Assembly (NCBI GenBank): GCA_002398485.1
Contig: DGYV01000025.1
Span: 1 to 26,290, forward strand
From: Peptococcaceae bacterium UBA4997
GTDB taxonomy: Bacteria > Bacillota > Dehalobacteriia > UBA4068 > UBA4997
DNA length: 26,290 bases
Reading direction: 5' to 3'
Positions 14,841 through 23,521 of the stretch are shown piece after piece. Position numbers and translations under genes: made by a program. Within the stretch, counting starts at the first letter, position 1; every line of letters starts with the position of its first letter. A model generated the notes under the pieces. That model was not told the origin of the DNA and made no database searches. It worked only from the letters and a program-made list of their open reading frames with translations.

Positions 14841-16772
14841 TTGGCTTATTGTCAGAATATAAAAAATACACTATTAATATCGGGTAAAGAATTAAAGAAT
14901 AGGCTGGTTTTCGGTCCTCACCGTACTAATTTTCCTTCCAAGCATTTACCCGAAGCAAGACGAATAGCTTATTATGCCGAGCGTGCCAAAGGCGGTGTTG
15001 GAATGCTTATTATGGAAGGCTCAATGGTAATAAAGGGCGATTACCCTTATGATTATTCTTTGAACATACATGAAGAAGGGGCTTTAACAGCTTATAGCCA
15101 GGTTGTAAATGTATTAGAGAAATATAATACTGTTTTGGTAGGACAACTGAACCATTTCGGTATTCAGGGGGACAGCATAATTTCCCGTAAACCTTTATGG
15201 GGAGCAAGCCCTGTGCCGGAAGTGAATAGCAATGAAATGCCCCATGTGATGGGCATAAAAGAAATTAAGGAATTACAGGCAGGTTTCCAAAAAGGAGCCG
15301 CTTTGCTTGTAAAAGCAGGTTTTGACGGTGTTGAAATAAACGTTGGTCAAAACTCATTACTTAGACAATTTATTTCTCCTCTTACCAATCAACGTATTGA
15401 TGAGTATGGCGGAGATTTGGCAAATAGAGTGAAATTGACCATAGATGTACTTCAGCTTGTACGCAAGGAAGTAGGCGATAACATTTTGGGACTGCGCCTT
15501 TGCGGTGATGAATATGCACCTTGGGGCGGTTTGGATGCAGAAGCATGGGCTGAAGTGGCAAAATACATAACAGATAGAGTAAAAATAGATTACATAGCTG
15601 TAGAAACAGGCAGCCTTTACAGCGGTCATCTTACCATGGCAAGTATAAGGCAGCCCGAGGATTATGCTGTAGCATCGGCCAAAACCATAGCCGAAGCAGT
15701 AAGCATACCTGTAATTGCAGGCGGTGCTTTATGTACACCTGCTTTAGTAGATGAAGTTTTGGGTTCCAATATTGCTTTGGCAGATATTACCCGAGCTTTG
15801 ATAGCCGATCCGGAATGGCCTGTAAAAGTTTGTCAGGGTAAACCTGAAAATATACGCCCCTGCATACGTTGCAGGGAAGGCTGTAATGTAACAGCCAATA
15901 CCAATCCCTTGATTGGTTGTGCTGTTAATCCAATAGTGGGTTTGGAGCATAAACAAAAACGAGCTAAAGCTTTTAAGGCCAAAAATATTGCGGTTGCGGG
16001 TGGCGGACCTGCCGGTTTAACGGCGGCCCTTACCCTTGCTGAAAGAGGCCATAATGTTACTCTTTATGAACAAAGAGATTATTTGGGTGGGAATTGGGCT
16101 ATAGCCGCAAATTTCCCCGGCCAAGAAAGCTTTGGCAAAATCATTGAATACCTTGATACAAGAGCCGTGGCCCGCGGCGTACACATAGAATTGAACCAAG
16201 CCTTGAATGCTGCTGTGGCAATGACTTATGATGCGGTTGTTATTGCCACAGGCAGCACCCCTCCGGCACCACTATTTAATATTGGTGATGGTGTAAATAT
16301 AGCGGCTGTGGAAGAAATCGTTTCAGGTAATATACCGGAGGGCAAAAATGCTTTAGTATGGGATGAACTAGGTGAATGGCGGGCTGTTGATGCAGCTAAA
16401 GCTCTTGTTAATAAGGGGTATCAAGTTCTGTTGGCAAATCAGGAGGCTTATTTGGCAAGTCTATTAGTCAAAAAGGGTGAATTCAGCTATTGGTATCAAG
16501 AATTGAGCAAATTGCCGATTACTACAAAAACTCAATGCAATGTTGAGTATGCAGGTAAAGATAAAGTACGTCTTACTAATAAATTCACAGGCCAAAAAAA
16601 AGTTTTGCCCGGTGTTGACCTTGTGGTAAGGGTAACTATAAATAATCCTAACCAAATACTTTACAATGAACTTTTGGGTGAAAAACCTGTTTATTTGGCA
16701 GGAGATGCCGAAACGCCGCGTGGTTTTATGTGGGCAGTGGCATCAGGTTACCGTGTAGGTCAGGAAATATGA
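14841..16772 (+). CDS. Mycofactocin-system FadH/OYE-family oxidoreductase 1
   Basis: About 643 aa, the architecture of 2,4-dienoyl-CoA reductase and trimethylamine dehydrogenase: an FMN-binding TIM barrel (1-330), a [4Fe-4S] motif Cys341-x2-Cys344-x3-Cys348-x11-Cys360, then an FAD/NAD(P) domain with AVAGGGPAGLTAA near 384. TTG at 14841 is chosen because AAAGGAG lies 9 bases upstream; a TTG at 14832 would touch that site. The barrel segment that reads GAHSY in trimethylamine dehydrogenase reads VGQNS here, so the active-site Tyr is Ser172 and the usual His is Gln170. Two such paralogues are known companions of mycofactocin clusters. A flavin relay between mycofactocin and other carriers is inferred, not shown. 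Confidence 0.9.
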   Translation: MAYCQNIKNTLLISGKELKNRLVFGPHRTNFPSKHLPEARRIAYYAERAKGGVGMLIMEGSMVIKGDYPYDYSLNIHEEGALTAYSQVVNVLEKYNTVLVGQLNHFGIQGDSIISRKPLWGASPVPEVNSNEMPHVMGIKEIKELQAGFQKGAALLVKAGFDGVEINVGQNSLLRQFISPLTNQRIDEYGGDLANRVKLTIDVLQLVRKEVGDNILGLRLCGDEYAPWGGLDAEAWAEVAKYITDRVKIDYIAVETGSLYSGHLTMASIRQPEDYAVASAKTIAEAVSIPVIAGGALCTPALVDEVLGSNIALADITRALIADPEWPVKVCQGKPENIRPCIRCREGCNVTANTNPLIGCAVNPIVGLEHKQKRAKAFKAKNIAVAGGGPAGLTAALTLAERGHNVTLYEQRDYLGGNWAIAANFPGQESFGKIIEYLDTRAVARGVHIELNQALNAAVAMTYDAVVIATGSTPPAPLFNIGDGVNIAAVEEIVSGNIPEGKNALVWDELGEWRAVDAAKALVNKGYQVLLANQEAYLASLLVKKGEFSYWYQELSKLPITTKTQCNVEYAGKDKVRLTNKFTGQKKVLPGVDLVVRVTINNPNQILYNELLGEKPVYLAGDAETPRGFMWAVASGYRVGQEI

Positions 16773-16817
16773 AAATAAAATTCAAATATAGTTTTGATAA
16801 CGATTAGGGGTGAGAAG

Positions 16818-18770
16818 ATGACTAAGGAATATCCTTTATTATTGAGTCCTTTACAGGTGGGGCCTGTTACATTAAAAAACAGGGTTATCTTTTCTGCTCA
16901 CTTGACTAATCTGGCGGAGAACCATCTTCCAAGTGCTAGGCAAGCCCATTATTATGAAGAAAGAGCGCGTGGTGGAGCCGCTTTGATTATCACGGAAGAG
17001 GTTTCTGTTCATCCTACAGACTGGGCATATGAAAAATTGATAGATGCTTTTTATAGTGAAGTTGTACCTTATTATAAGTATATGACGGATAGGGTGCATC
17101 GTCATGGCGGTAAAATTTTTCTGCAATTGAATCATAACGGCAGCCAGGGTGATAGCAGATTGTCCCGCAGAGCTCTTTGGAGTGCTTCGCAGGTCATAGA
17201 CCCCCTGTTTGGTGAAAGCAGTAAAGCCATGGATAAGGCTGAAATAAGGGAGCTTATTGAATATTATAGGGTTTGTGCAATGTATGGTAGGGAAGGTAAC
17301 TTTGACGGAATAGAATTTCAGGCTTCGCATTCCTCTATTATGCGTCAGTTTCTTTCTCCTTTAAGCAATAAGCGTACTGATGAATATGGCGGCAGTTTGG
17401 AAAACCGTTTTCGTATAGTTAAGGAAATAGCTGCGGCTGTACGTTCAGCAATAGGACCTGATATGGCTCTTGGTATTCGCTTGACGGGTGAGGAATTTGC
17501 TGAAGGCGGCCTTACTTTGGAAGATACCGTAGAAATAGCCAAACTGGTTGAAAAATGCGGTTACTTTGATTATATAAACATAAGTATTGGTATAGCAACT
17601 CATAAACTATTCCTGGTAGAAGGTACTATGAGGATACCTCCTGTTTATGCAGCTTATATGTCCGCTGCAGTGAAAAGAGCAGTAAACCTGCCTGTAGTTG
17701 CAGTTGGGCGTATTAAAGACCCCAAACAAGGCGAAAAGCTTTTGGCGGAAGGTGTTTGTGATTTGGTAGGTGTGGTAAGAGGCCAAATTTCCGATCCTTT
17801 CTTTGTAGCTAAAACTATGGCAGGGGAAGAAGAAAAAATCAACGGTTGCCTTTCCTGTAACCAGGATTGCATAGGCAGGGTAGGTTTGAATAAAGAAATT
17901 GGCTGTGTGCAAAACCCATATATAGGCCGTGAAGGTGAAATTGCTCCCGACCATTTGCCCAAAATAAGCAAAGCTAAAAAAGTTGTGGTTGTGGGTGCGG
18001 GCCCTGCGGGCATGGAAGCGGCTATAATTGCGGATAAACGCGGACATAAAGTAGTGTTATTTGAAAAAAGTAATTTACCTGGCGGACAAATACCGCTGGC
18101 GGCAAGTTTACCTTACCGTGCGGAATTGGGCGATAGTATTCGTAATTTAACTACAGCATTGGAAGATAGCGATGTAACCGTGAAATTAAATACGGAAGCT
18201 AATAAAGAAACGATTATGGCTGAAAAGCCCGATGTAGTTATCATAGCCTGTGGTTCCAGGCCTACACCTATTTGGATGGCAGGCGGTCAGCCTCATGTAT
18301 ATAATGTTACCGATTGGCTAACCTTACAGGCGGAGCTTGGTGAGAATGTGCTGGTAGTAGATCAAATAGGTTTTTATCAGGGAGCTGCTGTAGTAGAATT
18401 GCTGGCTGATATGGGTAAAAAAGTTAAAATGCTTTCGGGTGGTTTACAGCTGGGCCAGGGTTTAGGCAGGACCTTGGATTTGGAATTATGGCAACAGGCC
18501 ATGGCGGAAAAAGGGGTTGAGCTTATTCCAAATGTTGCTGTAATAGGCATAAAAGGCAATGAGGTTCAGGCTATAGATAATTATTCGGGAGCTATAATAA
18601 ATTTTGAAGGCATAGATAATATTCTTGTAGCCACAGGTGCTACACCCAATGACGAGCTTTATAAAGAGCTTGACGGTTTGGTGGAGGTGCACACCATAGG
18701 TGATGCGCTGGCTCCAAGACGTTTGGAAAATGCCATTCATGATGGCTTTAATTTGGCAATTACTCTTTAA
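16818..18770 (+). CDS. Mycofactocin-system FadH/OYE-family oxidoreductase 2
   Basis: 650 aa, paralogue of the gene before it with the same order: FMN TIM barrel, [4Fe-4S] cysteines 344, 347, 351, 363, and a dinucleotide-binding domain with VVVVGAGPAGMEAA near 389-402. The barrel keeps LSPLSNKRTDEYGGS. Position 171 is His as in trimethylamine dehydrogenase, but the following Tyr is Ser173. The ATG at 16818 has AGGGGTGAG before it; an upstream TTG at 16794 lacks a site. The gap to the previous gene is 45 bases and to EtfA 12 bases, which fits one transcript. Substrate unknown; it may be a partner subunit of paralogue 1. Confidence 0.9.
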   Translation: MTKEYPLLLSPLQVGPVTLKNRVIFSAHLTNLAENHLPSARQAHYYEERARGGAALIITEEVSVHPTDWAYEKLIDAFYSEVVPYYKYMTDRVHRHGGKIFLQLNHNGSQGDSRLSRRALWSASQVIDPLFGESSKAMDKAEIRELIEYYRVCAMYGREGNFDGIEFQASHSSIMRQFLSPLSNKRTDEYGGSLENRFRIVKEIAAAVRSAIGPDMALGIRLTGEEFAEGGLTLEDTVEIAKLVEKCGYFDYINISIGIATHKLFLVEGTMRIPPVYAAYMSAAVKRAVNLPVVAVGRIKDPKQGEKLLAEGVCDLVGVVRGQISDPFFVAKTMAGEEEKINGCLSCNQDCIGRVGLNKEIGCVQNPYIGREGEIAPDHLPKISKAKKVVVVGAGPAGMEAAIIADKRGHKVVLFEKSNLPGGQIPLAASLPYRAELGDSIRNLTTALEDSDVTVKLNTEANKETIMAEKPDVVIIACGSRPTPIWMAGGQPHVYNVTDWLTLQAELGENVLVVDQIGFYQGAAVVELLADMGKKVKMLSGGLQLGQGLGRTLDLELWQQAMAEKGVELIPNVAVIGIKGNEVQAIDNYSGAIINFEGIDNILVATGATPNDELYKELDGLVEVHTIGDALAPRRLENAIHDGFNLAITL

Positions 18771-18782
18771 GGGGGTTTAGCT

Positions 18783-19757
18783 ATGGCAGATAAAAAAAAT
18801 ATCTGGGTTTTGGTAGAATATCACGGCTCAAACCCTACTGAAGCCAGCTTGGAATTACTTAGCAAAGGCAGGATATTGGCCGAAAATTTGGGTTGTGAAG
18901 TATGGGTATTAGCACCTGAAGCCAATGCCGATATGATAAAAACCATAGCGGCGGATAAAATATGGCACAGCCAAAATAAACAAGAGCTTTTAGGTGTGGA
19001 TATGGGCAAAAACATATCAATTTTAATGGCAAAAGCAAAGCCTGCTTTGGTTTTATGCACAATGTCTCCCCAAAGTGTTGAGGCTGCTGCTTTTGTTTCA
19101 GCAAAGTGTCAAACAATTTATCTACCTAATGTTTCGGGTATAAATGTAAAAAACAATAAATTACATATTCAAAAACTAATTTATGAAGGCATGGCACAAG
19201 CTGTTACTGAAGCAGAGCTTGATGATACCTTGATATTGGGCTGTATTCATGGTGTTTGGGGTATTAAAAGTAAGGAAATGCTTCCCGAAACCAAACTCAT
19301 TTCAGAAACCGTTTTGGATGAAAGATCCCAAATAGTCAACAGCTACGTTGCCGATTGGCAGGAAATAGAAGTAAATGAGGCCGATGTGGTAGTTGCAGGC
19401 GGCAATGGTATGTATGATCATGAAGGTTTTAGAAAATTATTACCTATAGCTGCGCAATTGGCGGCTCCCGTTGGTGGCAGCCGTGTGGCAGAAGATAAAG
19501 GCTGGATAGACCATAAGGCCATGATAGGCGCAACAGGCCAAACCATAGCTCCCGAGCTCTATATAGCTTGCGGTATTTCAGGTGCTATTCAACATACCAT
19601 AGGTATTCAAGATAGCAAAAGAATCATTGCTATAAATACAGATTCCATGGCGGCAATCATGGCAAATGCCGATTTGCGTGTGGTTGGGGATGCCGGAAAA
19701 ATTTTGGATGAGCTTAGTTTGTTATTAAAAGATTATGCTCCTGTAAAGGAGGCGTAG
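18783..19757 (+). CDS. etfA: Electron transfer flavoprotein alpha subunit (EtfA/FixB-like)
   Basis: 324 aa. N-terminal ETF domain (IWVLVEYHGSNPTEASLELL) and a C-terminal FAD domain with VGGSRVAEDKGW near 237, ATGQTIAPELYIACGISGAIQH near 258-280 and IIAINTDSMAAIMANADLRVVGD near 288-310. This is the FAD-holding half of ETF; it takes two electrons from dehydrogenases and passes them to an ETF:quinone oxidoreductase. The usual API(F) after the IN-x-D motif is AAIM here, a small departure. Unlike most loci, fixCX lie between it and its etfB partner. GGGGG precedes the ATG. Confidence 0.9.
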   Translation: MADKKNIWVLVEYHGSNPTEASLELLSKGRILAENLGCEVWVLAPEANADMIKTIAADKIWHSQNKQELLGVDMGKNISILMAKAKPALVLCTMSPQSVEAAAFVSAKCQTIYLPNVSGINVKNNKLHIQKLIYEGMAQAVTEAELDDTLILGCIHGVWGIKSKEMLPETKLISETVLDERSQIVNSYVADWQEIEVNEADVVVAGGNGMYDHEGFRKLLPIAAQLAAPVGGSRVAEDKGWIDHKAMIGATGQTIAPELYIACGISGAIQHTIGIQDSKRIIAINTDSMAAIMANADLRVVGDAGKILDELSLLLKDYAPVKEA

Positions 19758-19761
19758 CCAA

Positions 19762-21072
19762 ATGGAACGAAGAGATTTTGATGTGATCGTTGTAGGTGCG
19801 GGCCCCGCAGGTTCAGCGGCTGCCATGGTAACCGCTCAGGGCGGTGCCAAGGTTGCTCTGTTGGAACGTGGGCTTTATGCAGGCAGCAAAAACTTATCGG
19901 GTGCGGGGTTATACGATACAGCAATGCTGGAGCGTTTGTATCCTAATTTTCATGTGGAAGCTCCCATTGAACGTTATGTAACCAGAAAAATGCTTGGTTT
20001 TATTACACCTGATCAGCTTATGAGTATATCTTATCAGGACGATAAAAAAGCCCTGGCTCCTTATGAAGGTTATACAGTTTTAAGGCCGCAACTGGATATG
20101 TGGTTGGCTGAAAAAGCTGTAAAGGCCGGCGCATATTTATTCACACAAAGTGTAGTAACGGATGTTATAAAAGAAAATGGTGCTGTTAAAGGCGTTATTG
20201 TAAACGATAATGAAAAATTATATGCTCCTGTGGTTATAGCGGCAGACGGGGTAAACTCCTTTTTAGCGAAGGCGGCGGGAATGCAGAAGGAATTTCATCC
20301 GCACCAAATGTCTTTGGGGGTAAAAGAAGTTATATCCTTATCCAGGCAAACCATAGAAGAACGTTTTCAGCTTAAAGGCAATGAAGGCGTAGCTTTTGAA
20401 TTGGTTGGCTCCGTAAGTGGCTTTGCTAATGGGGGCGGTTTTATTTATACCCATAAAGATTGTATTTCCATAGGTTTGGTAGCACAGCTTTCCAGCTTGC
20501 AGGCAAGCGGCCATACTCCATACCAATTAATGGATGACTTCAAACAACATCCTGCTATTGTTCCTATGATAGCAGGCGGTGTTACCCGTGAATACGGCGG
20601 GCATCTTATTCCTGAAGGTGGTTATGATTGTTTTAGTAAGCTTTCGGATGCAGGCATTATGGTTACAGGTGATGCCGCAGGTATGGTTTTGGTTACGGGT
20701 TACCTATTACTTGGTATAAATTATGCTATAGAAAGCGGCGCTCTTGCTGCTCAAAACGCTTTGAATGCTTTGGCGGCAAATGATTTTTCCAAGGCTTCTA
20801 TGGCAGGTTATAATAAATTATTGAATGAATCGGGCATATTGCCTACCTTCAAAAAATTCCGCAAAGCTCCGGTTAATGTTGTTAACAATGTGCATTTGCA
20901 AAATAATTATGCGGATTTGATATGTAACATAATGCATAACCTTTATGATGTCGGCAACAAGCCTATCCCCAAAGTTTTGCCTATGGCAAAAGGCGTTTTG
21001 AAAGAATCTGAGCTTTCGATGGGTGATGTAGTTAAAGATGTTATGAAAATAGGGGGGGCTCTGTTATGGTAA
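19762..21072 (+). CDS. fixC: FixC-type ETF:quinone oxidoreductase-like flavoprotein
   Basis: 436 aa, FAD/NAD-binding fold with VIVVGAGPAGSAAAM near 9-23 and LLERG, a central VIAADGVNSFLAKAAG motif near 155-170, and GIMVTGDAAGMVL near 294. The length and order match FixC, the flavoprotein half of ETF:quinone oxidoreductase whose iron-sulfur part is FixX. It would accept electrons from EtfAB and give them to quinone at the membrane; no transmembrane helix is seen, as in other FixC, which bind the membrane surface. Its AAAGGAGG lies in the end of etfA, 4 bases of gap, and its stop overlaps the fixX start by 7 bases, so translation is coupled. Confidence 0.92.
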   Translation: MERRDFDVIVVGAGPAGSAAAMVTAQGGAKVALLERGLYAGSKNLSGAGLYDTAMLERLYPNFHVEAPIERYVTRKMLGFITPDQLMSISYQDDKKALAPYEGYTVLRPQLDMWLAEKAVKAGAYLFTQSVVTDVIKENGAVKGVIVNDNEKLYAPVVIAADGVNSFLAKAAGMQKEFHPHQMSLGVKEVISLSRQTIEERFQLKGNEGVAFELVGSVSGFANGGGFIYTHKDCISIGLVAQLSSLQASGHTPYQLMDDFKQHPAIVPMIAGGVTREYGGHLIPEGGYDCFSKLSDAGIMVTGDAAGMVLVTGYLLLGINYAIESGALAAQNALNALAANDFSKASMAGYNKLLNESGILPTFKKFRKAPVNVVNNVHLQNNYADLICNIMHNLYDVGNKPIPKVLPMAKGVLKESELSMGDVVKDVMKIGGALLW

Positions 21073-21338
21073 AAGTGCAAAATAAAGTAAATACCGTAAT
21101 TTTTCATCCCGACCACAAAAGCCATATAGTGCTAGATAAAGAAGCCTGTGCCAAATGTGAGGATAAACCGTGCTTAAGGATGTGCCCTTCGCAAATGTTT
21201 ACTTTAAGCGGCGATGGTAAGGAAGTTATATACAGCCATGAGGGTTGTTTTGAATGCGGTACTTGTTATGTTATTTGCTCGCATTTAAGCTGGAATTATC
21301 CTAAAGGCGGCAAGGGTGTAATTTTCAGAGAGGTTTAG
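21066..21338 (+). CDS. fixX: FixX-type ferredoxin-like protein
   Basis: 90 aa with eight cysteines in two groups: Cys28, 31, 36, 40 (CAKCEDKPCLRMCP) and Cys61, 64, 67, 71 (CFECGTCYVIC), followed by the family's W-x-YPKGGKGV ending. It can hold two [4Fe-4S] clusters and pair with FixC to carry electrons onward. The start overlaps the end of fixC (ATGGTAA), which keeps the two subunits in ratio. Confidence 0.93.
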   Translation: MVKVQNKVNTVIFHPDHKSHIVLDKEACAKCEDKPCLRMCPSQMFTLSGDGKEVIYSHEGCFECGTCYVICSHLSWNYPKGGKGVIFREV

Positions 21339-21352
21339 GGGGTGGTAAAACG

Positions 21353-22204
21353 ATGAAAAAAAATATAGCAATTTACTTGGACTTTTTGCCCCATCCTGCA
21401 TCTTTGGACGTAGGTACGGATGGTTATGCAATTACAAAAAGGCAGGTAAACTACTTTGATCAGTGTGATATAGCGGTATTGCTTGCGGCAATAAAATTGG
21501 CAAAAACCATGTATGCCGAAACTATCATATACAGCATAGGTAAAACCCAACCGCTGGATTTAGTGGCAAGAGCCATGGCAATTGGCATAGATAAAAGCCT
21601 GCATATAGGTAACAGTACCTGGCAGGGTGATATACCTGTGGCAGCTAAAGCGGCTGCATTTTGTGATAATGCAGGGGAGTTTGACTTATTGCTTACCCCA
21701 AATTCTGTTTTTGCGGTTATGGTTGCAGAAAAAACACAGTTTCCCGTTGCTACATCAGTAAGTAAGCTTGAACCGGAAAATGATATTTTGAATGTAATTC
21801 GTAAACTGCCCAGGGGTAAACGCCAGCAGGTAAAACTGGCTTTACCTGCTATTTTAGGGCTTATTTCCACAACCGAAGATTTACCTTTGCCAACTATTGA
21901 AGCCCTTATGCTTGCCCAAACCAAAGAGCAACCTGTTATAAATTTGGATTATAGCGGTTTATACAGAACCATGCCTGAAGCCCTTGTTAAAGAGCCTGAT
22001 TTTCAAGTAATGCCCTTAGCTCCTGCCACTAAAATAATTTGGCAGCCCGACAGCCAGCTTTCTGCGGGGCAAAGGCTTGCTCAATTAGCGGAAGGCTCTG
22101 TTAAAGCCCGTCATGGCAAGCAAGTAACGGGTACTTGCAAGGAATGTGCCGAACATATTGTTGAATATATGCTGGCTGAAGGCTTGATCGTTAAAAAAAA
22201 TTAA
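21353..22204 (+). CDS. etfB: Electron transfer flavoprotein beta subunit (EtfB/FixA-like), diverged
   Basis: 283 aa ETF domain protein. The core fold is visible: the ARAMAIGIDKSLHI stretch near 71-84, FDLLLTPN, then PVATSVSKLEP and LPAILGLISTTEDLPLPTIEALMLAQ near 165-190, the classic EtfB ending motif. The N-terminus departs from canonical EtfB: the block after the N-x-x-D (NYFDQCD near 33) reads IAVLLAAIKLA where most have acidic residues before AL. A C-terminal TCKECAEHIVEYM segment with two Cys is unusual. It pairs with EtfA 1.6 kb upstream. Whether it supports electron bifurcation cannot be told by eye. GGGGGTGG lies 7 bases before the ATG. Confidence 0.82.
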   Translation: MKKNIAIYLDFLPHPASLDVGTDGYAITKRQVNYFDQCDIAVLLAAIKLAKTMYAETIIYSIGKTQPLDLVARAMAIGIDKSLHIGNSTWQGDIPVAAKAAAFCDNAGEFDLLLTPNSVFAVMVAEKTQFPVATSVSKLEPENDILNVIRKLPRGKRQQVKLALPAILGLISTTEDLPLPTIEALMLAQTKEQPVINLDYSGLYRTMPEALVKEPDFQVMPLAPATKIIWQPDSQLSAGQRLAQLAEGSVKARHGKQVTGTCKECAEHIVEYMLAEGLIVKKN

Positions 22205-22222
22205 CTACTGGGGGTATGCGGT

Positions 22223-22465
22223 ATGACGGTAAACTCAGCTAAAATTTATAGCCTTGCTCCTCATATGAGAGTACGCGATGAGAGTTTTGGTTTATTGTTT
22301 TATAATACAAAAAATACAGGCCTCATTTTTATTAACAGTGGTGATCTTATTAAGGCCGCAGCGTTAAAGCAGGGTGGAACTAAGGCCGCTTTGGCTCCTC
22401 AAAACCCAGTAAATGGTGAAGCTATTCTGGAAAAATTACTGGGAAGGGGGATACTGACATGCTAA
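22223..22465 (+). CDS. mftB: Mycofactocin biosynthesis chaperone MftB
   Basis: 80 aa. YSLAPHMRVRDESFGLLFYNT near residues 9-29 is the family signature. MftB is a small PqqD-like RiPP recognition protein that binds the MftA leader and presents the peptide to MftC. The ending LEKLLGRGIL is the winged-helix recognition part. Its stop overlaps the mftC start by 7 bases, so they are coupled. Size and place before mftC leave little doubt. Confidence 0.93.
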   Translation: MTVNSAKIYSLAPHMRVRDESFGLLFYNTKNTGLIFINSGDLIKAAALKQGGTKAALAPQNPVNGEAILEKLLGRGILTC

Positions 22466-23475
22466 AAGATAACTTGCATAATATACCGTTATCCGCTCCC
22501 GTAAATGTAACTTGGGAAATTACCAGACGCTGCAACTTGAATTGCAAGCATTGTCTTTCTCGCGACCGTATGAATGATTGCGCAAGTGATATGACATTTG
22601 AGGAATGTAAACAGTTTGTTGATGATCTGCTTGCTTGTAGTGTTTTTCAGGTAAATATAGGCGGCGGTGAACCCTTCATGCGTGAAGATATTTGGGATAT
22701 TTTAGCCTATTGCCATGAAAACGGCATGGTTACCTGTGTAAGCACAAACGGCTCTTTGATAGATGAAAAAGCAGCTAAAAGGCTTACAGCAATGCCTTTG
22801 AATTACATTCAAGTAAGCCTTGATGGCTACAAAAAAGAAACTAATGATGCCATTCGCGGAGACGGCACCTATGATATAGCTATGGGAGCCATAGAAAGGT
22901 TTACCGCAGCAGGTTTCCCTCATTTGAGTATAAATACTGTGGTAACACGGGTTAATTTCCGTGAACTGCCTTATTTATATGCTTTAGCCAAAAAATACCA
23001 TGCCAAAACCAGACTATCACGTTTTCGTCCATCAGGGAATGCTGCGGCAATGTGGGATAAATATCATTTAACTAAGGAGCAAACCTTGGAACTGGCTAAA
23101 CTTTTAAGTGAGTACCATGATATTGTAACTGGAGATTCTTTCTTTTCTATTACAGCGGCAGACCGCAAACATTTAGGTTTGAATATGTGCGGTGCGGCTA
23201 AAATGACTTGTAGTGTAAGCCCGGATGGCAATATGTACCCTTGTGCTTTTTTACAGCAGGACGATTTTTTGGTAGGTAATGTGAAACAGGAAAAATTCAT
23301 TGATATTTGGAACAACGCACCACTTTTGAATGAATTTAGAAACCTTAAACCGACTTCCTGCGGGGATTGCGAACGTTTTGATACTTGTCATGGCGGTTGT
23401 CCTGCTATTGCTTATTTCTTAAAAAATGATATTCACGCTGGTGATCCGGCTTGTATTGTAAATATGGGTAAATAG
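22459..23475 (+). CDS. mftC: Mycofactocin radical SAM maturase MftC
   Basis: 338 aa. Radical SAM cluster Cys25-x3-Cys29-x2-Cys32 (RRCNLNCKHC), SAM-binding GGGEP at 68-72, and a C-terminal SPASM domain with auxiliary-cluster cysteines 244, 251, 262, 301, 304, 310, 314 and 332 (CGDCERFDTCHGGC). MftC uses SAM to decarboxylate the C-terminal Tyr of MftA and form a Val-Tyr crosslink. All catalytic residues are present. The family also resembles the PqqE and anaerobic sulfatase maturases, but mftA and mftB in the same locus settle the call. Cytoplasmic and oxygen sensitive, as suits an anaerobe. Confidence 0.95.
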   Translation: MLKDNLHNIPLSAPVNVTWEITRRCNLNCKHCLSRDRMNDCASDMTFEECKQFVDDLLACSVFQVNIGGGEPFMREDIWDILAYCHENGMVTCVSTNGSLIDEKAAKRLTAMPLNYIQVSLDGYKKETNDAIRGDGTYDIAMGAIERFTAAGFPHLSINTVVTRVNFRELPYLYALAKKYHAKTRLSRFRPSGNAAAMWDKYHLTKEQTLELAKLLSEYHDIVTGDSFFSITAADRKHLGLNMCGAAKMTCSVSPDGNMYPCAFLQQDDFLVGNVKQEKFIDIWNNAPLLNEFRNLKPTSCGDCERFDTCHGGCPAIAYFLKNDIHAGDPACIVNMGK

Positions 23476-23521
23476 TTTATCTTTTTAAATAGTTTACCTA
23501 AGTCGTAAAACGGAGGCGATC

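Noticed and set aside
17607..18047. Long minus-strand frames opposite the second OYE gene
   Set aside because: The plus strand carries iron-sulfur and FAD motifs in order; the minus frames have no ribosome sites or recognisable domains.
16818..18770. OYE genes as fatty-acid 2,4-dienoyl-CoA reductases of a beta-oxidation cluster with ETF
   Set aside because: No acyl-CoA dehydrogenase, thiolase or CoA ligase is present, the active-site Tyr is missing in both, and mft genes surround them.
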